Below are positions 51,046 through 61,431 of a DNA stretch of 64,000 bases, piece after piece; the stretch's first letter is position 1, and each line of letters begins with the position of its first letter. The notes beneath the pieces are model-generated. The model saw only the letters and a list, made by a program, of their open reading frames with translations, searched no databases and was not told where the DNA came from. Made by a program: the position numbers and the translations under genes. The stretch spans positions 3,782,001-3,846,000 of the forward strand of contig OX328109.1 of the NCBI GenBank assembly GCA_946811185.2, given 5' to 3'. This stretch comes from Hippopus hippopus (lineage: Eukaryota > Mollusca > Bivalvia > Cardiida > Cardiidae).

Positions 51046-51167
51046 ATTGATTTCAAACGCCTGCAGGGATAATTCAAACATTCTTCTGTTATTTTTGCAG
51101 ACGATAACAGTGTTTACCTATAATTTACGCAATGCAGGTTTACCTTTCTCTTGAATTGCAGTTTTTA

Positions 51168-51380
51168 AAGGCCCAGTCGCCGCCAAAATTGATGTTGAAA
51201 TGTATTTTTAGTTAAATCTTATCATTAAAAACTATGAAAATCATCGTGAAGATTACAATCTGTTATTGTTTGGTCGGTTCAAGTGTTAGTCGCTGGCAGA
51301 AAAATACATTTTAAAAGCAGCAAAAAATAAACAACTGACAGAACTACCTGGCAGCTTTTAACCTAGTTTTAAGAATCATC
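51168..51380. mobile_element. MITE F, copy 3, one arm
   Basis: CAGTCGCCGCCAAAATTGAT, CATCGTGAAGATTACAATCT, AGTGTTAGTCGCTGGCAGAA and ACTACCTGGCAGCTTTTAAC. The opposite arm is missing. Confidence 0.6.
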
Positions 51381-51584
51381 TGATTGGATAAGGCTTTACC
51401 CGCTATTTTAATAAGACCGGATATGACATGATCGAACTTATTTAAATGGAGTTTCATCCAGTCAATACATCGTATTGATCACGTGACATTTCTAGTAGTC
51501 TTTTCGAAATTTTGACTCCTGCTGGACTGACTAACAGTGATTTTAATTATTCCTGCTTCTTCTATCAAGTAATCTTTTGATAAA

Positions 51585-51850
51585 TAAGCTTTGCTCTGTG
51601 AAAAAGGTTTTAAATGCATTTGCAAAAAGTATCGACCCAAGCCAGCCTGCGCAGTCAGCGCAGTCTGGCCTGGGTCGAAACTTTTTACTATTGGTCAATT
51701 TTCTGCGTGTCCAAGGACTATTCTACCTCAGGATTCAGCTGGTTGTTTGACAAAAATGGATTTTATTGGTCCATAATTATATGATGACTTGTTTGGTATA
51801 ATACAGTATAGAGAAGCATCAAACCCCTTTTCCTTAGAATGTTACATTTC
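51585..51850 (+). mobile_element. MITE A, copy 30, next to the K2P acceptor
   Basis: AAGCTTTGCTCTGTGAAAAA ... CCTTTTCCTTAGAATG. The hairpin GCCAGCCTGCGCAGTCAGCG has matching flanks. It ends only about 120 bases before exon 2. Confidence 0.75.
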
Positions 51851-51968
51851 ATGTAAAGCTTTTTTTATTATTATTATTATTTCTGAATATCACTGAAGAT
51901 TCGTTTTCACTACCGAAAAATCCGTATCTTACGACCTCGAGCCCTTCACTTTTTTCCCTTTATTTCAG

Positions 51969-52711
51969 GTTATGGACACATAGCACCAAAAACAACAAAC
52001 GGTCGCCTAGTAACGATGTTTTACGCTTTGGTTGGAATACCTTTGACCTTACTGTGTTTAGCAAATATGGGCTCATTCCTGGGTGATGCTTTCCGGTTGT
52101 TGTATAAACATACGTGTATTTTATTTACTTGGCTATGTTGCCCACCAGACAGCGGCTACCGGAAACAAAAGAAACCAGCGACACAGTCAAACAACAAGGA
52201 CTTACAAGAACTTGATCCATTGAACTCTAAAGCTAATAGTGGAAACGCAAGCGGAAGCCATAAACTGGACGTCACTTCCGGTCCATCAAAAACTCAAAAT
52301 CGTACCGGAAGTGAAATAAACATTGTCGTGGAGGATTTTGACAAGCCGAAAGTGAAAGAGACGACGTATAAGGAGAAAATTCGCGTGCCTATATTCGTTA
52401 GTATGATGATAATTACGACATATATATTCGGTGGCGCCCTCATGTTCTCCATGTGGGAGGACTGGGATTATTTAGAAGGTTCTTATTTCTGTTTTATAAC
52501 TCTTAGCACTATAGGATTTGGAGATTATGTGCCCGGATCTATTAGCAACGCACATACTTCAGACAGCAACCAGAGACTTATCATCTGCTGTGTTTATTTA
52601 ATGATAGGATTGGCTCTATTGGCCATGTGTTTCAATTTGATGCAAGAAGATGTGACGGCTAAGTTTGTGTGGTTAGGTAAACAGATCGGGCTTATAGACA
52701 AAAAGAAATGA
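51969..52711 (+). CDS. K2P potassium channel, exon 2 (residues 216-462)
   Basis: Acceptor TTTATTTCAG ends at 51968. The GT that opens the exon completes G216, giving [20 protein letters not shown]: the P1 filter is TTIGYG with His219 just outside it. M2 spans about 229-255. A cytoplasmic loop of about 95 residues (257-351) is rich in Ser, Asn and Lys. M3 is about 352-376 ([19 protein letters not shown]). P2 carries STIGFGD (395-401). M4 is about 416-437. The tail is only about 25 residues and ends GLIDKKK. K2P channels act as dimers and carry background K+ current. A long M2-M3 loop with a very short C-terminus is the TRESK/TWiK plan. The stop is TGA. An AATAAA lies at 53122-53127, after two MITE E copies that may belong to the 3' UTR; its use is unproven. 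Confidence 0.95.
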
Positions 52712-52744
52712 TAGTGGTTCATCTATAGGTATACAACCAATAAG

Positions 52745-52937
52745 GCTCTATATTCACCAACCATTCTTAAAAATATTCTTAGACTTATTCTCGAGAATTT
52801 TCTGATTTGAAAATTACGCAAGTTCTGATTGGCTAAACTACTTTGGTTTAGCCAGTCAGAGGGTGTGTTACTTTCAGTTTAAAAAAATTCTCCAGAATAA
52901 GACTGAGAAAGGTCTTAAGAATTGTTGGTGAAAATGG
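52745..52937. mobile_element. MITE E, copy 6
   Basis: CACCAACCATTCTTAAAAAT ... GTCTTAAGAATTGTTGGTGA, centre GATTGGCTAAACTACTTTGG / TTTAGCCAGTCAG. It begins 34 bases after the K2P stop. Confidence 0.8.
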
Positions 52938-52940
52938 ACC

Positions 52941-53135
52941 CAGGCACCGTATTCACAAACCATTCTAAAGTGCTTCCTATGTCTGATTCTAACTTTAGAA
53001 ATTAATGCAATTTGTGCTTGGCTAAACCAGACGGTTTAGCCAAACAGATATTGCATTACTTTGAAATTCAGCAAAAAAATCCAGAGAAATAGATCGAGAA
53101 TTTTATTAAGAACGGTTTGTAAATAAAAATCAATG
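52941..53135. mobile_element. MITE E, copy 7, tandem with copy 6
   Basis: CACAAACCATTCTAAAGTGC ... ATTAAGAACGGTTTGTAAAT, centre TTGGCTAAACCAGACGGTTT. An AATAAA hexamer lies at its right edge. Confidence 0.75.
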
Positions 53136-53186
53136 GTATTCTATTTACATGTTGATGAAAACAAAATAACGGTTTTGAAAATACTC

Positions 53187-53363
53187 TGAAATGACCCTGA
53201 GGAAGAAGGTTTCAAAAACTTTGTGGGAAAAGGAAAAAATGATGTTTTCCAAAATGTTTTCTAATCTATAAAATAAGAATTTCATGTTTTCATTTATATT
53301 TGTCGTCTGTAAATCCTTCCAATTTGGGACAAGTTTACAATTTTGTCATTTTCTAAAGAGTGA
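53187..53363 (+). mobile_element. MITE B, copy 22, hairpin largely deleted
   Basis: AATGACCCTGAGGAAGAAGG, then GGAAAAAATGATGTTTTCCA, a collapsed hairpin, then GTCGTCTGTAAATCCTTCCA. Confidence 0.6.
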
Positions 53364-53544
53364 AGAGTAACTTCAAGACCATTTCTGCGAACGTGTCAAC
53401 AGAATGCCACGAGATTGTTGTACTCGTATAGTGTAGTTATAAACGTTAACTTTGTACGCACTTTTAGTTATCTTGATTTGTGGATCCTTGTAGTGCTAAG
53501 AAGATCAAATAGACATTCTTTTCAGTCAATACTTAAATCACAGG

Positions 53545-53610
53545 TACAAGACGACAAAATTCTAGACTTGTCCAGATTGAAAGCATTTGCAGAAGAGAAT
53601 TTGAATTTCA
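53545..53610 (-). mobile_element. MITE B fragment
   Basis: AAGACGACAAAATTCTAGAC, TTGTCCAGATTGAAAGCATT, TGCAGAAGAGAATTTGAA. Confidence 0.55.
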
Positions 53611-53639
53611 TACCAGCCTTCGTTTTTTATATAAGTATG

Positions 53640-55310
53640 CAGGGGTTTTCTTCGTTTTTCTTCGTTTGGGGGGAGGGAAAAGATTAGCTTCACTGGCCAA
53701 GAGCCCTGTGTTCATTGTTCGCACCTGCGTCTATTCGTGCGTTAGCATTTATTTCAAACTTTAATGAAATGGTTATACAAGTGTCCTCTTCAGAATAACT
53801 TCAAAATTCATTCAGTATCAAAACTGTGATAGACAATACCAACGCAACAAAACTGAAATATATGTAAGATCTTTAAAAATCTTCCTTGCCAAAACCACGT
53901 GATGGAGTTCTCATCATATTGTCACATAGTTATGTTCTTTCAAGGAACAATTTCAGATTTGTTTCATTTCGTTTTGATGCGTCAAAGAACAAGTTTGTTT
54001 CTTGGTAGGCTTACAGCTGGCTATTTCGTTGGGTATTATTTTATGTTTAATCCACTTAATATTCGTAAGGGAATAAAAATAATTTCATTTAAAAATGGTG
54101 GTTTGAAAATAGTCACAATATGCAGAAGGCATCAATTTCACGTAAAATTTCTTGATAAAGGCAACAGCCGAAATATTGAAATAGAGTAAACAATTTTAAA
54201 TTATGTATTTCGTTGAGCTTGAAAATAATCAAGGGAAATAACTGCTGTTTATACATGACATAATTTGTTTCCATTTATCTCCCATGATTTGCATTCTACA
54301 CTTTAATTTGCTTGGTATTGTTTAATTATTCAAGTTTTCTGGATGAAGATGTTCGTGTTTCGATCATAGTTATTTTTATGTTTAAGGTTAGGCTCAGATG
54401 TGTTAAACGTGAATTGAAGTTTGTACTGTCTACTACATTTAACATGATCCTGACCAATATGCTGAATATATAATTAGGCATATACATAGAAATCCGACTA
54501 TTCTTCGGAAAGTTATATATACACGGGAAGGTACAGGTAAGCAATTGAATTCGTGCATACCGTCCGAAATATTTCCGTGGCCATTCGAGACATACGAATG
54601 CAGTCCCGTGCGATGCCGAGGATAAAAATAGAGTTTTAATTTATGTAAAAGATGTTGACCTGGGTCAGGTTAAATGAAGTAAGCAATACCTTTTTTTTTT
54701 TTGAAAACCTTTACCGCTGTCGCAAAAGGAAACTGTTTTTCCACTACAATTATTTTCTCAATCTTTTTGTCATGTGTTCTTTTTTTTTTTTGAGTTCATT
54801 GATATATGGTACCAGTGATTCTTGAGCAGAGTTCTATCATATTCATTGGCATCATCTTGGCATGTAGAAAAAAATAACTTTTTTAGTCTAGGCTTATTTT
54901 CCCTAGAATTCTTATTGCACTACATGCTTGTTTTGGTCAATGCCAGTGTTGCCAGTTACTTGCATTCTTGGCACATTTATTTATAAGGCAGTGGAGCTAT
55001 ATAGGGCAACCATGGTCCTCTTATTTATCTGTTGTATTGGCAAAATGATATACATTTATGACAGACTGAGATGTTGTTTTGGAATAAGTTTATCGAATGT
55101 TGAATGGAATTAATTAAAAAATGGAATGAATTGTCGGATTTTCGATTGCTTTCTTTATTTTCCTTTTCAAGAATCCAGCCTAATTTTCGAAAGTTGCAGG
55201 AAACTTCGATTTATATCTAATCCCTGTCTTATATGAATTCGTCAGTTGTAAATCGTAGGGTGTTTTATTTCCTTTTAATTTTGAATTTCAAGAATAGCAT
55301 CATCACGGTT
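53640..55310. other. Stretch without recognised features
   Basis: AT-rich DNA downstream of the K2P gene with no family repeat that I can place, no long convincing frame and no clear RNA gene. The lack of MITEs for about 1.7 kb is unusual here. Confidence 0.4.
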
Positions 55311-55465
55311 AATCAGACGACAAAGTTTTAGAATTGTCACAATTAAAAACCTTTACAGACGGGCAGATTAAATATGATTCAGAAACTGAAATTTTTACCT
55401 TACATGGGGAGAAAACAGCGTTGAAAATGAAGTAAGAGCTAGTAACCAGTATTTTCTGTGATGTA
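55311..55465 (-). mobile_element. MITE B, old copy
   Basis: AGACGACAAAGTTTTAGAAT, ACCTTTACAGACGGGCAGAT and TAGTAACCAGTATTTTCTG. Strongly diverged. Confidence 0.45.
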
Positions 55466-55942
55466 GAATACCATAACATGCACAGCAATGGTTTGTTGAC
55501 ATTTCTACAAACTTGAATTTAAAAAAAAACCCCAATGTATCGTACCTAGCATTTAACGAAACAAATTTTGTGATATATGTATTTCTCAAGAAACCTTCAG
55601 ATGACGATTTTAACTCAGTCGGATAAAAAAATATTAGAGAATGGGTTAAACCGGCGTTTTCTCATTTTCTCACGTTTTTTTTTTTTTTCAATATTTTCTT
55701 CTCAAAGTAATTCACAACACCAGATTGTTTGGAAAAAGGTTGGGACACCGATAAATCGATAATGAAAGGGTTTTCCTCTGTAAGGGTATTGTTTACCGGG
55801 GGTATTGTTTACCAAGAGTATTGCAAATCAATCTAAACCGGAAGTTCAGTAAGCATATTTACACCGGAAGTTCAGTAAGCAATGTTACAATACATGTTAG
55901 TTTGTTCTGTTGACCAATCCCACATCATAATGAATAAATATA

Positions 55943-56080
55943 TGAGTCGTGCTCTGTGAAAACGGAGCTTAATGCATCTGGAAAAAGTATCGACCCATTT
56001 TTGCTATTTGTAAATTTTATGCATGTCCAAGGACCATACTACCTCCATATTGCTGTCATTTGACAGACTAAATTGACTAA
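55943..56080 (+). mobile_element. MITE A, copy 31, whole hairpin deleted
   Basis: TGAGTCGTGCTCTGTGAAAA, AAAAAGTATCGACCCA is followed at once by TTTTTGCTATTTGTAAATTT: the stem-loop is precisely missing. The right arm fades at about 56080. Confidence 0.65.
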
Positions 56081-57078
56081 TTTAGGATATATATGTAGGG
56101 ACACCGTGTAATGTTAAACCATATTCTATTTCTATTCATCAAAGAACAGTGTATAATCGATTTGTAAAACAATCTGACCAGATTTAGTTAATATATTTTA
56201 TCATGAATATCTCTGTGTTGTGCAAGGAAATCAACGATAAAGACCAAGAAAACCCTTTATCAGTACCAATGTAGTACTGGAGAGGAATCACGGAAAATAA
56301 CTGAAGAATGCCCCCCCCCCCCCGCATTAGTCTGATTAGTTTGTGGCGGCTTCAATATTGTCCATGTACCACATGAAATATCATTTATCTGCGTTCAAAA
56401 CATCGCAGAGTAGGACTTGATAGTGTGGCAACCTTGAGAAAGTTTGTCAAGGAGGGTGCGATATATTTAATCTTATGAGTCGATTTCCGGAGCCGAGCCA
56501 TATAATTTTCCCCTATCCAGGACACAAACCATGTATCGTATTTAATCTGTCACTCTAGTGGCACAAAATTGTCGTAAAATTGCCTTTTTTTCGTGGCAAA
56601 AGAGAAAGACCCCTCTCCCTTGACGTTGGGGATAATTTTTGGGGAGCAGGGAAATAACCCATGCGACGCCTAGAGTAATTCCAAGTCTTGTAATAACGGT
56701 GAAATCAAAGTGCCGGCTATACGACGCTTTTTGTTACATGATGAACATAATAAGGTACTTCAGGAATGAGCTATGAAATTCGATGATGAAATTATACTTC
56801 CCAGAGCAACAGAACCAACTTTTGGTTCGGTTGGTTTTTTTTTTTAATTATGTTTTAAGGACATCATATCAAGACGATATTTTTTTTTGTAAATATACGT
56901 ATCCATATTTTTGTGACCAGGTTAAAAAAAAAGATTGCAAATGACCAAACTTGAAGAAAAAATCCTTGCAAGATACAAAAGAAAAATAAACAAGGGGTAC
57001 CTAAAAGCGTCGACGTTGTAATTCAAACAGAGTAATTTAACATTGTTCATCCAATTTCCGGCACTCTGAGAAAAGGCA
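56081..57078. other. Stretch without recognised features
   Basis: No gene, SINE or family MITE seen. It contains homopolymer runs (C at about 56311-56323; T and A runs at 56830-56890). Confidence 0.4.
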
Positions 57079-57079
57079 C

Positions 57080-57328
57080 TCTAAGCGACACTCTGAGAAA
57101 AATGGGTTTAATGCACCGCTATAATGCTTTATACCAAGCAAGTTGTTGCATAGTAAAATACATTAAAAAAGGCTGAATCATGGGGTAGACTGGTCCTTTG
57201 ACAAGCAGAAAATTAACCAACAACAAAAAGTATCGACCCATGTCAGCCTGCGCGGAATGCGCAGGCTGACGTGGGTCGATACTTTTTGCAGATGCATCAA
57301 ATATTCTTTTCACGGAACCTCACATGTA
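57080..57328 (-). mobile_element. MITE A, copy 32
   Basis: ACTCTGAGAAAAATGGGTTT on the left, the hairpin GTCAGCCTGCGCGGAATGCG intact, the right end diverged. Confidence 0.7.
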
Positions 57329-57333
57329 GACTC

Positions 57334-57530
57334 TGGTGGTCATTGCGACAGTATCAATTCCTCTCTCATCGCTGATCATTGTTTAGACGATGGTTATTTG
57401 TGGCTTAGGAAGAATACTGTTCAAAGTACCGATTAAAGAAACTCCATGAAAGTATGGATAGGTTCACTTGCCGCCGCGATATAACTGAAATGTTGAAAAC
57501 GGCGTTAAATTCTATACAAACAAACTTTTT
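57334..57530 (+). mobile_element. SINE, 5'-truncated
   Basis: GTCATTGCGACAGTATCAAT, CGCTGATCATTGTTTAGACG, GCCGCCGCGATATAACTGAA and AACGGCGTTAAATTCTATAC. It starts just where MITE A copy 32 ends. Confidence 0.7.
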
Positions 57531-57540
57531 AGCCATGCAC

Positions 57541-58385
57541 CTAAAACCGGATCTGTGCCGATCGTGGCTTAGCGATTGACGTGAATGATTCGTAACTCAG
57601 AGAAACATGGTTCGATGCCGTCGACCAAGGTATCAAGCTTTTTGAGAGAGTTTCCTTTAGCAAGGGAAGTTATCAGCAAACCCATTACTGTTGAAGCCAA
57701 GGAAACACACGAATAGGCGAGCTGCCACAGTAATATGACTAAAATCACATTGAAAGCGGCGAATGTCCTTCAGCAAAGCATGTCAAAGCCCAAGCTCATT
57801 ACTGGTGATGCCCAGGAAACACATGAATAAGCAAGCTGCCACCGTAATACGACTGAAATCATACTGAAAGCGGCGAGTGTCGTTCAGCAAGGCACTTGAA
57901 ACGCCAAGCCCAATACTGTTAAAGCCCAGGAAACACATGAATAAGCGGGCTGCCACCGTAATATGACTGAAATTATGTTGAAAGCGGCGTTTAAGGTAGT
58001 AGACCCCTAAATGAAAACAGCTATTTCCACTATAATATTATCCTACAAAATTTGCTATGCTTAAAACTGAGTATTATTGTACTACCTTAACCGAGCCACT
58101 TTTTCCTTTTTTCCCTTCTTAGAATTATCATTTAGAAATCTAAAACCACTATATTCTCATTACAAAGGGAGATAATAATTACCTCTCTTCTCAGGAAACT
58201 AACAAAAGTATCAACAAATAGTTTCAAGATAGACATCAAAGGAATTTCTGGTTGGTTAAAAATGTGCAAAAGTATTATATCAGTATAAATCCTTATTTAT
58301 CAACTAGCAAGAAATTTTATTACATGTTGCACTAGAAGCGTTAGAGGTCTACTACCTTAACACCTTTCAATCGCTCAATCAAACA
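57541..58385 (+). mobile_element. tRNA-derived SINE with a 114-bp triplication, split by a TTAA element
   Basis: The head is CGTGGCTTAGCGATTGACGT with a weak B box (GGTTCGATGCCGTCG). The 3' module, with CCCAGGAAACACATGAATAA, GCTGCCACCGTAATA and GAAAGCGGCG, is present three times: GCTGCC starts at 57721, 57835 and 57949, exactly 114 apart. After the last GGCG the TTAA element intervenes, and the tail CACCTTTCAATCGCTCAATC resumes at 58361. Confidence 0.75.
57991..58360. mobile_element. TTAA-flanked piggyBac-like MITE, 362 bp, nested in the SINE
   Basis: TTAA at 57991-57994 and 58357-58360. The ends GGTAGTAGACCCCTAA and TTAGAGGTCTACTACC are inverted, with 13-14 of the first 16 matching. The AT-rich interior has no coding capacity. 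It is a different family from the 107-bp element, though both ends contain a GTCTAC/GTAGAC block. Confidence 0.85.
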
Positions 58386-58417
58386 AAATTGAAACTATGA
58401 CACAATTCAATGAATTT

Positions 58418-58583
58418 GAGTCATGCTCTTTGAAACGGAGCGGGGAGGGGGAGGTTTGCTCATCTACATAAAGTATCGACCTTGGTCAGCCTGCAAAGTC
58501 CGCGCGGGCTGACATGGGTCGAAACTTTTTGCTATTCGTCGATTTTCTGCATGTCCAAGGACCATTCTATCTCATGACTTTGT
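58418..58583 (+). mobile_element. MITE A, copy 33, left half
   Basis: TGAGTCATGCTCTTTGAAAC, a G-rich insertion, the hairpin GTCAGCCTGCAAAGTCCGCG, then CATGTCCAAGGACCATTCTA. After ATGACTTTG the sequence passes into a SINE tail piece (TATATCGCCGAAATTATGTT, to about 58625). Confidence 0.65.
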
Positions 58584-58710
58584 TATATCGCCGAAATTAT
58601 GTTGAAAGCCGCGTTAAACACCGTTGAATCGATAGATCAAATAAACATAGTATAACCTATGACAGTTTTCAATGAATTTTAGATTATGTTACCGTCTCTC
58701 GTTGAATACT

Positions 58711-58932
58711 TTGACCCTTTACCACACAATCCAGAGTTTTAACGACCCTGAAGAAGGAGGCTTTTGTAAATATTGTGGGAAAAGGAGAAAATGCTGGTAA
58801 TCAGCATTTTCTCCTTTTCCTACAATGTTTTCTACTCAATGAAAGACAGAAATCATCATTTAGGCCCATTTACATTTGTCATATGCAAATGCTTTCAACT
58901 TGGATGAGTACAAAATTTTGTCGTCTGGTAAA
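58711..58932 (+). mobile_element. MITE B, copy 23, near consensus
   Basis: TGACCCTTTACCACACAATC ... GTCTGGTAAAGCGTT, with a near-perfect hairpin and every block present. Confidence 0.85.
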
Positions 58933-58977
58933 GCGTTCACAAACGATCCTCTGTTTTGTTCGACACTGGATTAAAAA

Positions 58978-59165
58978 AAAAAAAGGCTTTTGAAAACATT
59001 GCGTGAAAAGGGAACAAAATGTTGGTAACCGGCATTTTCTCATCTTCCCACAATATTTTCGACCCTTTTATAGACAAATTTCGTCATTTGGGCCATATTT
59101 TATTTGTTGTCTGCAAATGCTTTCAGTTTGGTCAAGTCTAAGATTTTTGTCGTCTGGTGAAGAAA
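58978..59165 (+). mobile_element. MITE B, copy 24
   Basis: Starts within an A run. The hairpin is diverged (GGGAACAAAATGTTGGTAAC), then GTTGTCTGCAAATGCTTTCA. Same orientation as copy 23. Confidence 0.7.
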
Positions 59166-59324
59166 CAATTAGCAAAAATAACTGCAAGTCGGTAGTCGGC
59201 ATTTATTTTTCATGGCCGAGCTTCATTATACAGGCATTAAATCGTGTCAGCACACAGAGTTGAACATCGCAACAAAAGATGAGTCAATGCAAAAAACACG
59301 TCTTAAACACGGTGAAAATAAAAA

Positions 59325-59586
59325 TAGGCCATGCTCTGTGAAAAGGGGGCTTAATGCATCTGCAAAAAAGTATCCACTCATGTCAGCCTGCGCAGTCCGC
59401 GCAGGCTGACCTTAGTCAAAACTTTTTACTTTTGATAGATTTTCAACATGTACAAAGGACTATTCTACCTCAGGACTCAGTTGTTAGACAAAATGGACTT
59501 TATCGATTAATGCTTATGTTATTACTTGCTTGATATAATACATCACAGAGATGCATTAAACGCCCTTTTGCCGGAGCATGGTTCAA
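59325..59586 (+). mobile_element. MITE A, copy 34
   Basis: GGCCATGCTCTGTGAAAAGG ... CCGGAGCATGGTTCA, with a perfect hairpin GTCAGCCTGCGCAGTCCGCG. Confidence 0.8.
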
Positions 59587-59667
59587 TTTAATATCTCCTT
59601 CAAAGTGACAAGAAAAGTTCTACCCAGAAACTTGATGGTACATGTACAAATATTAAAGGTTCGCGTT

Positions 59668-59910
59668 GTTTTCTGAAGAGCTGATACTATTATGATACTA
59701 GAATTTCTGACTTGGTGGTTGTGAGTTCGGTACCCGATTTTTCGCCTCTCTCCTTTGATGCATGTGAGAAAAGTAGTCAGTGACTTGGAAAGAAAGTTTT
59801 GTCAATACTGGTGCCAGAAAGCCAGGAAACACATGTGTAGGTGCGATGACCACCATAATATGACCTAAGCTGTTAAAAAAGCTTTAAACTTATATACAAT
59901 CAGTCAACTA
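59668..59910 (+). mobile_element. SINE, second subfamily
   Basis: TTCTGACTTGGTGGTTGTGA, GTTCGGTACCCGATTTTTCG, GATGCATGTGAGAAAAGTAG, CCAGGAAACACATGTGTAGG. It matches the copy at 17106 and has a degraded head. Confidence 0.6.
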
Positions 59911-59977
59911 GAATTTCCCTTTTGTTTATTTCTGATGACCATCGCATATATACCAACCAACATATATACTGTCATTG

Positions 59978-60098
59978 GGCCAGACTCTTCGGAGCCCTAG
60001 CCCAGTACTGATGAAACCCAGGAAATACATGAATATGTGAGCTGTCGCCGTAATATGCCTGATATAATAATGAAAACGGCGTAAAACACTATTCAATC
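59978..60098 (+). mobile_element. SINE 3' part
   Basis: CGGAGCCCTAGCCCAGTACT, GTGAGCTGTCGCCGTAATAT, AACGGCGTAAAACACTATTC, AATCAAT. Confidence 0.65.
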
Positions 60099-60555
60099 AA
60101 TATGTATAAATTCGTATAAGCATGCTAGCTTTCTGAATTCGTGACATTACCCCAAACGAGTGTACTAATATTTTAACGGTTTTTAACCGCATCAAACCCC
60201 ATTCGAGTGAAAGATTTTTAACATCACACACAAACAGTTGATTATCCTATTTATTATATTCCTAATTCACCCTTTTTTAGTCTAATAATTATCAAGAATG
60301 GTACATTATGAGCAATATAGGAAAAATGTAGTTCCGGCAAACATTCTAAAACTATATCGTCACTAGTAACGATACCATATTTATCATCACTAGTGGCGTT
60401 ATTCACTGTGAAATCCCAGTAATTCGCTGATAAGAAAATGATAAAATGTTTTAACTCTTTCACTACTTAATAAATAAACAGCATTTACTCAGTGGCTACA
60501 AATGCAGTTTCGCTACAAGATCAAGACACAGTTCGTTCATAATCTATAATAACGC

Positions 60556-60640
60556 AGTGGGCAGTGAAGATCACAGATCAGACTGCACGCTTTGTGCAGT
60601 CTGATCTTGATCTACGCTGTACACAAACGCTTCTGGTGTC
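60556..60640. mobile_element. MITE C, one-hairpin copy
   Basis: GTGGGCAGTGAAGATCACA, the hairpin GATCAGACTGCACGCTTTGT, then TGATCTACGCTGTACAC. Confidence 0.65.
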
Positions 60641-60824
60641 GTCTATGGTCTATGGTATGGAAAGAGTTAAAGACTTTCTATCAAAACGATGTTTAAAAGA
60701 TTAGACCCCACAGTTATTTTTCTCTTCTTTCAAATCAGAAATTCATTTACATGTGATGTGCGATAACCTTTGACCTTTTCTAAAAAAAAAGTAATACGAT
60801 GGTTCTATTGTAAATGAAAATGGT

Positions 60825-61203
60825 CGTCACTCTGGCAAAGGGGGTTTAATGCATCTCCATGATGCATGATACCAAGCAAGTCATTATAACTATGGATCCA
60901 CAAACACTGTGGGAAAAGGAGAAAGTGATGCTTTGCATTTTGTCCTTTTCCCACAGTGTATTCTACTTGTTCTCTTCAAAAACCAACTTCAGGTCTGTAA
61001 TCACATTATCACGGATCCATAAAATCCATTTAGTTTACGTCCAGTCGAATCCTGAGGTAGAATGGTCATTGGACATGCAGAAAATTTACAAATAGCAAAA
61101 ACATTCGACCCATGTCAGCCCGCGCGGACGGCGCAGGCTGACATAGGTCGATTTTTTTTTTTTTGCAGATGCATTAAGCCTCCTTTTCACAGAGCATGAT
61201 ATA
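60825..61203 (-). mobile_element. MITE A, copy 35, interrupted by a short MITE B hairpin
   Basis: GGCAAAGGGGGTTTAATGCA ... CTATGGATCCA, then a B-type piece (60903-60990: GTGGGAAAAGGAGAAAGTGA / TTTGTCCTTTTCCCACAGTG), then CACGGATCCATAAAATCCA and the A hairpin. GGATCCA occurs on both sides of the insert. Confidence 0.7.
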
Positions 61204-61431
61204 TGAGAAAGCCAACTTTCAGAATTCGTGCCATTACCCAAATGTACATATGTACTGGTGTTTCAACTTATTCGGTAGTTTTTTTTTTGAAAGATTTCTT
61301 ATCAAAATGATGTTAACTAAACAGTTATTTTTCTCTTCTTTTCAAACTAGAAATTCATTTACATGTAATGTGCGATAACCTTTGACCTTTTCTATACAAA
61401 CGTAAGAGGGTGATCTATTGCGAATGTAAAT

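Larger units (their letters stand above)
37561..51968 (+). other. 14.4-kb intron of the K2P gene
   Basis: It starts GTATTT and ends TTTATTTCAG. It is a phase 1 intron that falls within the P1 filter codon, a position I recall as conserved across K2P genes. It holds a minisatellite, a Harbinger-type element, a LINE, a SINE, and many MITEs of families A, B, C, F and TTAA type. The first 2.6 kb (to about 40200) is nearly free of the dense MITEs and has four CRE-type octamers. Confidence 0.85.

Noticed and set aside
53415..53687. 90-residue frame downstream of the K2P gene
   Set aside because: It runs through a MITE B fragment and has no recognisable domain.
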